Positions 1 to 5,147 of a stretch of 6,979 nt of DNA are shown here, piece after piece (the stretch's first letter is position 1; each line of letters begins with the position of its first letter). The stretch covers positions 1-6,979 of the forward strand of contig CALGGD010000375.1 of NCBI GenBank assembly GCA_937916185.1. The letters are read 5' to 3'. Source of the stretch: an uncultured Oxalobacter sp. GTDB taxonomy: Bacteria > Pseudomonadota > Gammaproteobacteria > Burkholderiales > Burkholderiaceae_D. The notes beneath the pieces are model-generated. The model did no database searches and was not told where the DNA came from. It saw only the letters and a program-made list of their open reading frames with translations. The position numbers and the translations under genes were made by a program.

Positions 1-971
1 ACCTTGAGCTGCAGCAGCATCTTCAGGCGTGGCATGGTGCCTGCCAGAAACTGCTGATGGAAACGGAAGGCAGCCGGGATTCCGCAGAAAGTGTCCGTAT
101 CCATGCCCTGCTGGCGATGTCTGCTGAAACCTATCTCTATTGGCAGCGGATGGTGGCAGAGGGATGGCAGCCTGTTTCAGAACATGAAGGCGGGATGCCG
201 CCTTATCACCTTACAGCGAAGATGCTTGCTGATAGGACAGGACAGGCAGCATTGCTTGCTGGACAGTATCTGCAGGACATCATGCTGAACTGGTTCCGTA
301 TCGGTGCCGCCAATCAGGATACCTTGATGGATTGGCTGGCAGGCTGGGCTTCTGGTTTTGCTGGTTTCGGTGGTTCCATGGAGAATCCTGCTGCGGTTGA
401 ACAGTTGGAACTGCTGGCTGATGGATTGGACAGCCGCTCTTCCAGAATGCGCCGTGAAACGGAAGGTTGGAAGAATTTTGGTCCCGGACAGCGTCTGCCG
501 GGTATCGGCATCCCATATGAAATCCGGGAACTATTGGAGACGGTTGCTGCTGCCCGTGCAGAGGCGCTTAAGAATGCTTCTGAAGACCAGGAAATCCAGC
601 GTCTGTATGAATCCTGTTCCCAGATTCTCCCTGGACTTCATGAGGTTGCCAAGAACCTGCGGGCGATGACAGATGATTATGATGCTGATGAGCTGGAAAG
701 CTGGATTCATCTGCAGATGAACGGTTTTATCCGACTCTCGAAAATCAGCCGTTCCCATGCGGCAAGGGCGGCCGGGCTTTTTGCCGATGTGCTGGATGAG
801 CGGATTGATTTGGAAAGGGATGTCCGTCCCGACTGGCTCCGGTTGACCAAGAAAGAATGGGAAGCCGCACAGCCGTCATCGCCGGAAAAGGCGGGTGTGA
901 TGATGGGGCAGGCGGTTCTCCAGATTGGGAAAATCCGCCATCATCGTCCAGATGATGCACAAAAGCCCTGA
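1..971 (+). CDS. Unrecognised helix-rich protein, 5'-truncated by window edge
   Basis: The reading frame is open from base 3 to the TGA at 969-971, so at least 322 residues are visible and the true start probably lies before the window. The first in-frame ATG at 57 has no Shine-Dalgarno sequence, and coding-like sequence (LELQQHLQAWHGACQKLL) runs through it, so I do not take it as the start. I recognise no family. The sequence has no signal peptide and no clear membrane helix. It is rich in Ala, Leu, Glu and Arg and reads as mostly alpha-helical, with a Gly-rich break (GFAGFGGS) about a third of the way along and a second (GPGQRLPGIGIPY) near the middle. The C-terminus is basic and hydrophilic, which suggests a soluble cytoplasmic protein. 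It is followed by a probable terminator and 660 bp without a convincing gene, so it ends its transcription unit. Function unknown. Confidence 0.75.
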   Translation, partial: LELQQHLQAWHGACQKLLMETEGSRDSAESVRIHALLAMSAETYLYWQRMVAEGWQPVSEHEGGMPPYHLTAKMLADRTGQAALLAGQYLQDIMLNWFRIGAANQDTLMDWLAGWASGFAGFGGSMENPAAVEQLELLADGLDSRSSRMRRETEGWKNFGPGQRLPGIGIPYEIRELLETVAAARAEALKNASEDQEIQRLYESCSQILPGLHEVAKNLRAMTDDYDADELESWIHLQMNGFIRLSKISRSHAARAAGLFADVLDERIDLERDVRPDWLRLTKKEWEAAQPSSPEKAGVMMGQAVLQIGKIRHHRPDDAQKP

Positions 972-987
972 ACATGCAGGTAATGTC

Positions 988-1034
988 TTTCCCCTGATTT
1001 TTTCTCTTTCCTGGAGGGGAAAATCCCTTTTTTT
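988..1034 (+). terminator. Probable intrinsic terminator with two alternative hairpins
   Basis: Seventeen bases after the stop of the first gene, TTTCCCCT (988-995) pairs perfectly with AGGGGAAA (1015-1022) across a 19-nt loop. Alternatively AGGGGA (1015-1020) pairs with TCCCTT (1024-1029, one G-U) across AAA and runs straight into a tract of seven T (1028-1034). The second form is a short Rho-independent terminator. The two share the AGGGGA arm and so exclude each other. The T tract overlaps the first DnaA box. Confidence 0.5.
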
Positions 1035-1073
1035 ATCCACAGAAGGGTTCTACTGTGCAAAAAAACAGCGGTT

Positions 1074-1091
1074 TGTGGATAACTTTGTGAA
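1074..1091. repeat. 18-bp direct repeat, copy 1 (contains DnaA box)
   Basis: TGTGGATAACTTTGTGAA. It differs at one base from the copy at 1425-1442, which lies 351 bp away in the same orientation. The first nine bases are a DnaA box, and TGTGAA at a 12-bp offset looks like a degenerate second box. Confidence 0.6.
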
Positions 1092-1126
1092 AAACAGGAA
1101 TACAAACAGGAGAGAGGCTTGATTTT

Positions 1127-1240
1127 ATGGCGAAAACACTTGTCCCAAGTCAAGAAACCACTTGTTTTCCACCTTCTTCTGTGACTGGAATCCAGAAGTC
1201 TGTTCACAGTCTGCCAATTATGCCCTTCTTCTGTGGATAA
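1127..1240 (+). CDS. Possible 37-aa small ORF (doubtful)
   Basis: ATG at 1127 is preceded by a good purine-rich site (AGGAGAGAGG, 1108-1117) with a 9-nt spacer. It opens a 37-codon frame, beginning MAKTLVPSQETT and ending PIMPFFCG, that stops at TAA 1238-1240. The stop lies inside a DnaA box. The peptide has no signal, membrane segment or recognisable motif, and its Pro/Ser/Thr-rich composition resembles translated non-coding DNA. The ribosome-binding site is the only positive evidence. I include it because the stretch holds no other gene; it is more likely not a gene. Confidence 0.15.
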   Translation: MAKTLVPSQETTCFPPSSVTGIQKSVHSLPIMPFFCG

Positions 1241-1300
1241 ATCATTTAGAATTCAATATTAATGTTGTTAAGTTATTGAATATTAACAATTAAATAAATA
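1241..1300. other. AT-rich block, possible DNA unwinding element
   Basis: Counting bases gives 8 G/C in 60. The block starts right after the DnaA box at 1232-1240. Inside it TTGTTAA (1265-1271) and TTAACAA (1283-1289) form a 7-bp inverted repeat, and AATATTAA occurs twice (from 1254 and from 1279). Placement next to a DnaA box fits an origin unwinding element. An AT-rich promoter region is the alternative. Confidence 0.4.
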
Positions 1301-1319
1301 TTGCTTAAAAAATAGGCAA
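1301..1319. repeat. TTGCYTA-A5-TAGGCAA palindrome, copy 1
   Basis: TTGCTTA (1301-1307), five A, TAGGCAA (1313-1319). The arms are 7 bp with one mismatch (a G-U pair if transcribed). It lies at the right edge of the AT-rich block. The same motif recurs at 1495-1512 and 2776-2792. Confidence 0.55.
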
Positions 1320-1424
1320 CCAAATTTCCTGCGTCATATAACTGTTCAAATCAAGGCTGTCAAGGGCGAAACACCACTTTTTTAAGAAATTTTTCGGCTT
1401 TTTTGAAGGGTATTCCCCAGAAAA

Positions 1425-1442
1425 TGTGAATAACTTTGTGAA
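1425..1442. repeat. 18-bp direct repeat, copy 2 (contains DnaA box)
   Basis: TGTGAATAACTTTGTGAA, 17 of 18 bases identical to 1074-1091. The conserved bases extend beyond the nine-base DnaA box, so the shared unit is a double site rather than a chance box. Confidence 0.6.
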
Positions 1443-1494
1443 GATTTCTGAATCAGCCTGATTATCTGGTTGAAATAATTGAAAAAAAACGGCA

Positions 1495-1512
1495 TTGCCT
1501 AAAAAACAGGCA
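1495..1512. repeat. TTGCYTA-A5-TAGGCAA palindrome, copy 2
   Basis: Arms TGCCT (1496-1500) and AGGCA (1508-1512) flank AAAAAAC. It lies 140 bp before the start of the gene at 1635 and about 50 bp before that gene's candidate -10 box, where an upstream regulator site could sit. Confidence 0.55.
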
Positions 1513-1538
1513 TACTGCTGGGCGGTCTTGGTACGCGG

Positions 1539-1566
1539 TTCTGAAAGAGGGGATAGACGGTATAAT
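1539..1566 (+). promoter_or_regulatory. Candidate sigma-70 promoter for the gene at 1635
   Basis: A perfect -10 hexamer TATAAT lies at 1561-1566. The best -35 is TTCTGA (1539-1544) at a 16-bp spacer, matching the consensus weakly. This predicts transcription from about 1573 and a leader of about 60 nt. A weak -35 together with the palindrome upstream would suit an activated promoter, but that is inference. Confidence 0.4.
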
Positions 1567-1634
1567 GGCTGTGTTTAAAGCGTGCTGTTCATGTAGGTGG
1601 TCTGTTGGGGTAAGTCAGGCAGAAGGGCGGTTGT

Positions 1635-2633
1635 ATGGAGATTTTCAAACTGCTAAGGAAGAAGCCGAAAGAAGCGGAGATGGCTGAGGCCATTGAATCG
1701 GCGAATCTGGCAAGGCGCAAGATGGTGAAACACCGGCATATTGTCAAGAGGTTGAGGGGCGTGCCGTTGCCGGATATTGAAAACTGTTTCAGCGACCAGC
1801 GTGTTTTCAAGACGGATTACGATGGGGATGTGCTGGTTGTCAACCATGACCCTTTCACGACCCGTATTGAGGTTGTGGCGCCTGCCATCACAGCAGAGGA
1901 TGGCAAGGCGGCAGCTTTGATCCAGATTGTCACGGCGGTCGAGAAGCCGTTTGACACCTATATCCAGAAGGATGCAGACATCAATGCCTTGAATACACAG
2001 GCTGCAGGCGGCGCACTGATCAGGGCAAAGGATGGCAGGCTTTTGGTCACCAGCCGTTTTACCTGGTTCTGGGAAGGCAATGTCTGGCAGGATGAGTTGA
2101 TGCCGTTGATTGTCGAAGCCGCGTTGAACGGCCCCCGTGCGGTTCTGCTTTCCGAGAAGAATAAGCGTGATGGTATGCCGCCCAGGTATTCGGGTATTTC
2201 TGCGCTGAGCAGTCAGGATTTTACCGCAATCCGTGAGGCGGTCCCGGAAGAGATTTCCTGTACAGCGGATGATATGGGGCTTTTTGCTGAATTGCCATTG
2301 CCGTTCGGTGGCAAGACCGCTTTGGTTCAGCTTGATAAAGGTCCTGTCAATCCTTATCTGGGACCAGGTGTCAAGGCGAGGGTGAATCTGCCCAACCGTT
2401 TTGAGACACGCGAAGAAAACCTTACTGTCGCCAATCTGCTGAACCGCCGGGAAATGTCAGCGGTCACACCGGCATGGCATTATGGCGCATGGTATGTGCG
2501 GGAAAACAATGGGCTGTCTTATACCTGTTTTTTCCCGAACAGCATATGCAGCAGCAATGCGCTTTTCAGCCGTTGGCTGCAGTTGATGCAGGCTCGTGTG
2601 GATTGGGTTGTCCATGAGCTGCTGGATAAGTGA
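1635..2633 (+). CDS. Unrecognised cytoplasmic protein with two YbjN-like halves
   Basis: A 332-aa protein starting at ATG 1635, with AGAAGGG (1621-1627) 7 nt upstream as ribosome-binding site. There is no signal peptide. The N-terminus is a short hydrophobic run followed by a basic helix (about residues 1-42). Two halves then look alike. Residues about 58-172 contain an LN pair at 119-120, an aromatic strand (FTWFW) and a helix ending PLIVEAAL. Residues about 214-330 contain an LN pair at 269-270, an aromatic strand (YTCFF) and a helix RWLQLMQARVDWVV. This strand, LN-turn, DGRL/NGLS strand and long helix pattern recalls the YbjN / type III secretion chaperone-like fold. The resemblance is by eye only and I would not assign a function. 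The gene stands alone: 660 bp without a gene precede it and 165 bp of intergenic DNA follow it. Confidence 0.85.
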   Translation: MEIFKLLRKKPKEAEMAEAIESANLARRKMVKHRHIVKRLRGVPLPDIENCFSDQRVFKTDYDGDVLVVNHDPFTTRIEVVAPAITAEDGKAAALIQIVTAVEKPFDTYIQKDADINALNTQAAGGALIRAKDGRLLVTSRFTWFWEGNVWQDELMPLIVEAALNGPRAVLLSEKNKRDGMPPRYSGISALSSQDFTAIREAVPEEISCTADDMGLFAELPLPFGGKTALVQLDKGPVNPYLGPGVKARVNLPNRFETREENLTVANLLNRREMSAVTPAWHYGAWYVRENNGLSYTCFFPNSICSSNALFSRWLQLMQARVDWVVHELLDK

Positions 2634-2688
2634 CAGATACGGGAAAGTACATATCCACATGACTTCAATATTTCATGATGCCATGATG

Positions 2689-2718
2689 GGGTTATCCTCA
2701 GTTTTTGTGGAATAACCC
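2689..2718 (+). terminator. Hairpin after the gene at 1635 (terminator-like, no T tract)
   Basis: GGGTTAT (2689-2695) pairs with ATAACCC (2712-2718). CC (2696-2697) and GG (2709-2710) extend the stem past a bulged A, leaving a loop that contains five T. It lies 55 bp after the upstream stop. No T run follows, so it could be a Rho-type 3' end, a processing structure or an operator rather than an intrinsic terminator. Confidence 0.3.
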
Positions 2719-2775
2719 TTGTTGCAAAGTGTAAAAAACAGGGCATCCTATTGAAAATAGGTGAAAAAGTATAGA

Positions 2776-2792
2776 TTGCCTAAAAAATAGGC
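2776..2792. repeat. TTGCYTA-A5-TAGGCAA palindrome, copy 3 (operator or leader hairpin candidate)
   Basis: GCCTA (2778-2782), five A, TAGGC (2788-2792), preceded by TT. It ends only 6 bp before the TTG start candidate at 2799 and 18 bp before ATG 2811. A bound protein, or the RNA hairpin, could therefore block ribosome access to the next gene. A degenerate relative (TAAAAAACAGGGCAT) lies just upstream, at about 2732-2746. Confidence 0.55.
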
Positions 2793-2798
2793 GGTTTC

Positions 2799-3140
2799 TT
2801 GGATGGTCCGATGGCTGATGTGGATGAAGAAACGGACGGAAGACTGGCATGGGAACAGGCTGTTGCCAGGATGGGGAGACCGTTGTCCAGGCATCAGTGG
2901 GAATCTGAATTGGAAACCTATCATCTCTGGCTTGAAAAAACACCCTGTGGAGCGTTCCCGACGGTTATTGAAGGTGCTTTGGGGATTTACCAGATTGCAT
3001 CGGCTGGTCGTGAATCCATCGGTTATTTTCTGGAGCCATTGCAGGCGGAAGCCTATGCGTATGCCCGTTATGGCCATGCATGGCAGGACGAAGGGTGTCA
3101 GTTGATGCCATATGAGATTTTCCAACCAATATCGGGCTGA
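2799..3140 (+). CDS. Small hypothetical protein, unrecognised
   Basis: A 113-aa protein if read from TTG 2799, or 109 aa from ATG 2811 (MADVDEETDGRLAWEQ). Neither start has a strong Shine-Dalgarno sequence; TAGGCGG lies before the TTG. The in-frame stop at 2781-2783 limits any longer version. I recognise no family. It is acidic at the N-terminus and appears soluble, with a likely helical first half (LAWEQAVARM, HQWESELETYHLWLEK). A hydrophobic, aromatic second half (FPTVIEGALGIYQIASAGRE, then YAYARYGHAW) ends in PYEIFQPISG. There is no signal peptide. The gene lies 60 bp before the exported Sel1-repeat protein and may share its transcript. It is real by reading-frame quality and composition, but expression is unproven and a frame on the opposite strand competes. 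Confidence 0.6.
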   Translation: MDGPMADVDEETDGRLAWEQAVARMGRPLSRHQWESELETYHLWLEKTPCGAFPTVIEGALGIYQIASAGRESIGYFLEPLQAEAYAYARYGHAWQDEGCQLMPYEIFQPISG

Positions 3141-3166
3141 TAATTCCATTGCCTTCCTGAATCCGT

Positions 3167-3172
3167 TATGAT
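3167..3172 (+). promoter_or_regulatory. Candidate -10 box before the Sel1-repeat gene
   Basis: TATGAT matches the sigma-70 -10 consensus at five of six bases. The -35 region at 17-bp spacing (TTCCAT, 3144-3149) is poor. If used, transcription starts near 3180 and only the ATG at 3201 could serve as start codon. This is weak evidence taken alone. Confidence 0.25.
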
Positions 3173-3200
3173 GGAAAACCAATCAGTCAGGAATCCTTTC

Positions 3201-4787
3201 ATGCCGAAAAAACTGCTGCTTTCAGCCCTTGTCTTTGCCTTGTTTACTGTGCCTGTCTGTGCGCAGGAGGAAAACGTTGGACAGGAAGCGGAATCTTCTA
3301 CTTCGGAAACAGTTGTCCAATCCGAATTTGCCACTGGGGGTTCCACCCAACCGCCATTGAAAGCAGCTTCAGAATCTGAGGCTGTCAGGCAGACAGTACA
3401 GGATGCCAATGCCCAACCTCAGGAGTCGGTGACGGATAACAACCAACCTCAGCAAGAAAATGTCATTCTCAGGATGATCAAGGCTGTTGGCAGTGCCTAT
3501 GCATCCGGGAAGGTCGTGGAGACAGATGAGCTTGCTGAGGATTGGCAGGCAGCACAGAACCCTGATGTCGAAGCCAAGGCAAAGAAAACGGATGATAGCC
3601 AACCAAAGGGCGAGAATGTCATTCTCAGGTTTATCAAAGCAATCGGTCGTGCCTATGCGTCCGGGAAGGTGGTGGATACGGATGAACTTGCCGGGGATTG
3701 GGAGACAGCACAGAATCCTGATGGCGATGCATCTGTCAAGCCAATATCTTCTGACAACGTAACGGTCCAGTCTTCTGGACAACCTGTGGAAAAGCCTTCT
3801 GCAACGTCTTCAGAGACGGCCGAACCACCATCAATGGCACAGCCACAGGCAGTTGTAGGACAGGATGCTGGAATCGGTCAGCAACAGGCGGAAAAAACGG
3901 TTTCAGGTCAACCAGTGGAAGCGGCGGCTGTGCAAACAGTGGAATCTACAATACCGTTAGAAGGGAGCCAAGGACAGGAGAAGGCATTCCCGGTGCCGCA
4001 GGACATCAGTCAGTCCGGTTCAGTGCATCATTTCCCTGAGGTCGTGCCATCCACCTGGCAGGATCAGCTGCCTGAAGAGATTACCGTGGCTGAGATGACT
4101 GAAAAAGCTTTGGCGGGCAATCCCGAGGCACAATACCGGCTTGGTATGGCTTGTTATTACGGTAAGGTTGTCCAGAAAGATGATGGCAAGGCTTTCCTGT
4201 GGTGGCGGCAGTCAGCAGTCAAGGGTTACCCGAAGGCGATGCATATCATGGGGGTGGCATACCGTCGGGGTATTGGTGTGCCGAAGCATGCGCAGAAGGC
4301 ATTGGATTGGTTTGCCAAAGCGGCACAGCAGGGCAGGGCAATTGACCAGTATATTGTCGCTGATGCCTATTATGAGGCGAAGGTCAACAATGTCAGGGAT
4401 GATGCGTTGGCGGTTTATTGGGCGACCCATTCCGCCCGTCAAGGGCATCCTGGTGCGCTTGTCCTGCTGGCACAGGCAAAGCTGGAAGGGCGCGGTATGC
4501 CTCCGAACATGATTCATGCTTATGTGTTGGCTCAGAAGGCCGCTGAATTTGACAGGGAAGCATATGCCGTTGTGGATGAGATTGAGAAGTCCCTGCCGGA
4601 TGAACAGCAGGAAATTGCCAAGGCAGTAACATTGGAAGATGCGTTGAACCCAACGCCTTTGGCGAGCCTGTTGGTCCAGAAACAGACAGAAGGAAAAAAC
4701 ATCCAGTCTCCGACCGGTCAATCCGATGTTCCGGTGACTGGACAGCCGAAGACTGATAATCCGATGGAAAGCGTGGAAAATGATTAA
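3201..4787 (+). CDS. Exported Sel1-repeat (TPR-like) protein with internal duplication
   Basis: I choose ATG 3201 (528 aa) because AGGAA (3189-3193) lies 7 nt upstream and the protein then opens with a textbook signal peptide: MPKK, a hydrophobic core, and likely cleavage after VCA at residue 21. The in-frame ATG at 3168 would add 11 residues and spoil it. The mature protein is predicted periplasmic or secreted. Residues 22-300 are low-complexity and rich in Gln, Pro, Ser, Glu and Val. They hold a 37-residue motif twice (86-122 and 138-174, 30 of 37 identical) and SGQPVE twice. Residues about 307-451 form about four Sel1 repeats (for example NPEAQYRLG, AMHIMGVAYRRGIGVPKHAQKALDW). A Gln/Pro-rich tail follows. 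Sel1 repeats are alpha-solenoids that bind protein partners, so this is probably an envelope scaffold or adaptor; its partner is unknown. The next gene overlaps its stop codon. Confidence 0.85.
   Translation: MPKKLLLSALVFALFTVPVCAQEENVGQEAESSTSETVVQSEFATGGSTQPPLKAASESEAVRQTVQDANAQPQESVTDNNQPQQENVILRMIKAVGSAYASGKVVETDELAEDWQAAQNPDVEAKAKKTDDSQPKGENVILRFIKAIGRAYASGKVVDTDELAGDWETAQNPDGDASVKPISSDNVTVQSSGQPVEKPSATSSETAEPPSMAQPQAVVGQDAGIGQQQAEKTVSGQPVEAAAVQTVESTIPLEGSQGQEKAFPVPQDISQSGSVHHFPEVVPSTWQDQLPEEITVAEMTEKALAGNPEAQYRLGMACYYGKVVQKDDGKAFLWWRQSAVKGYPKAMHIMGVAYRRGIGVPKHAQKALDWFAKAAQQGRAIDQYIVADAYYEAKVNNVRDDALAVYWATHSARQGHPGALVLLAQAKLEGRGMPPNMIHAYVLAQKAAEFDREAYAVVDEIEKSLPDEQQEIAKAVTLEDALNPTPLASLLVQKQTEGKNIQSPTGQSDVPVTGQPKTDNPMESVEND
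3435..3722 (+). repeat. In-frame duplication inside the Sel1 protein
   Basis: Two units (3435-3566 and 3591-3722) lie 156 bp apart, each ending in AQNPD. The best-conserved 37 codons (3456-3566 and 3612-3722) encode ENVILR, a hydrophobic IKA(V/I)G, AYASGKVV, TDELA and DW. The match extends seven residues upstream as a looser D-x-x-QP segment. Differences between copies are mostly conservative, which points to duplication followed by selection for the peptide. Confidence 0.8.
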
Positions 4788-5007
4788 ATTCAGCCTGGGA
4801 AATTATGCGGAGCGGTTCAAAGACAAGCCGGTTGCGGAAATCCGTGCGGAACGTGATGAACTCTATCAGGCAATCCTGGAATATGAAATCAAGGGACCTG
4901 ATCCTGAAGACTGGCTGGTCTGTCCGCCACCAGAAGTGGTTTACCAGCAGCAGCTGGGATATCTTGCTGAAATCTGCCAGTTGCTGGCATCCAGGGTTGA
5001 AAGCTGA
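4780..5007 (+). CDS. Small hypothetical protein coupled to the Sel1 gene
   Basis: A 75-aa protein whose ATG (4780-4782) lies inside the last codons of the Sel1 gene, whose stop is at 4785-4787. The 8-bp overlap predicts translational coupling. The upstream purine-rich GATGGAAAGCGTGGAAA gives weak ribosome-binding potential. There is no signal peptide, so it should stay in the cytoplasm while its neighbour is exported. It reads as a helix (about residues 15-37, AEIRAERDELYQAILEYEIK), then a Pro-rich loop (GPDPEDWLVCPPPEVV), then a second helix (about 52-73, YQQQLGYLAEICQLLASRV). This is a helical hairpin likely to form a coiled coil or dimer. I do not recognise the family. The overlap suggests that it works with, or is dosed with, the Sel1 protein. 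Confidence 0.7.
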   Translation: MIKFSLGNYAERFKDKPVAEIRAERDELYQAILEYEIKGPDPEDWLVCPPPEVVYQQQLGYLAEICQLLASRVES

Positions 5008-5111
5008 TTCAGCCTGCTGTTCTGTTGAATGAGGCTTCCCTCTTGAGGATACGATGGTTTTTGCAGTAAGAGGTCAAGGACGTCCAAGTGCTGGATATGC
5101 GGAAATCCAAG

Positions 5112-5130
5112 GGAATCTGTTGAAGATTCC
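5112..5130. terminator. Hairpin between convergent genes (weak bidirectional terminator candidate)
   Basis: GGAATCT (5112-5118) and AGATTCC (5124-5130) form a perfect 7-bp stem over a 5-nt loop, extendable by one G-U and one A-T pair. It lies in the 140-bp gap between the 75-aa gene and the end of pncB. No T run follows on either strand (TTATAGAATATAAT on the + strand), so intrinsic termination would be inefficient. Confidence 0.3.
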
Positions 5131-5147
5131 TTATAGAATATAATCCA

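Larger units (their letters stand above)
1033..1445. other. DnaA-box cluster with AT-rich block: candidate replication origin or DnaA-binding locus
   Basis: Seen: three perfect TTATCCACA boxes, at 1033-1041 (+), 1074-1082 (-) and 1232-1240 (-), plus a TTATTCACA box at 1425-1433 (-), all in a gene-free stretch. Half-box-like TGTGAA follows the second and fourth at 12-bp spacing (1086 and 1437). A strongly AT-rich block starts directly beside the third box. Known: clustered DnaA boxes next to an AT-rich unwinding element are the hallmark of bacterial oriC, and smaller clusters can be DnaA titration or regulatory sites. Against a chromosomal oriC: dnaA, dnaN, rpmH, mnmG and parAB are not visible, flanking genes run the same way on both sides, and no obvious strand-composition switch is seen by eye. 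Inference: a real DnaA-binding locus, possibly an origin. Confidence 0.5.

Noticed and set aside
925..1122. 65-aa + strand frame across the end of the first gene and the DnaA-box region
   Set aside because: It starts inside the first gene without a Shine-Dalgarno sequence and runs through the terminator and two DnaA boxes; the composition is non-coding.
2748..3182. 144-aa frame on the - strand opposite the small gene at 2799
   Set aside because: It overlaps the + strand gene almost fully. Its product is rich in His, Phe, Arg and Pro with no coherent motif, as expected of a shadow frame, and the neighbouring genes favour the + strand.
3168..3200. Upstream ATG start for the Sel1 protein
   Set aside because: It would add 11 polar residues before a well-formed signal peptide and lacks a good ribosome site, whereas ATG 3201 has AGGAA at 7 nt.
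3201..3263. Lipoprotein signal (Cys at VPVC)
   Set aside because: The residue before Cys is Val, preceded by Pro, which does not fit a lipobox. Cleavage after VCA by signal peptidase I fits better.
3435..3722. CRISPR-like or mobile repeat
   Set aside because: There are only two long, in-frame, diverged copies within one coding sequence; this is a protein duplication.
4212..4721. 169-aa frame on the - strand inside the Sel1 gene
   Set aside because: It is antisense to clear Sel1 repeats. The product is rich in Cys, Arg and His, without a domain or ribosome site.
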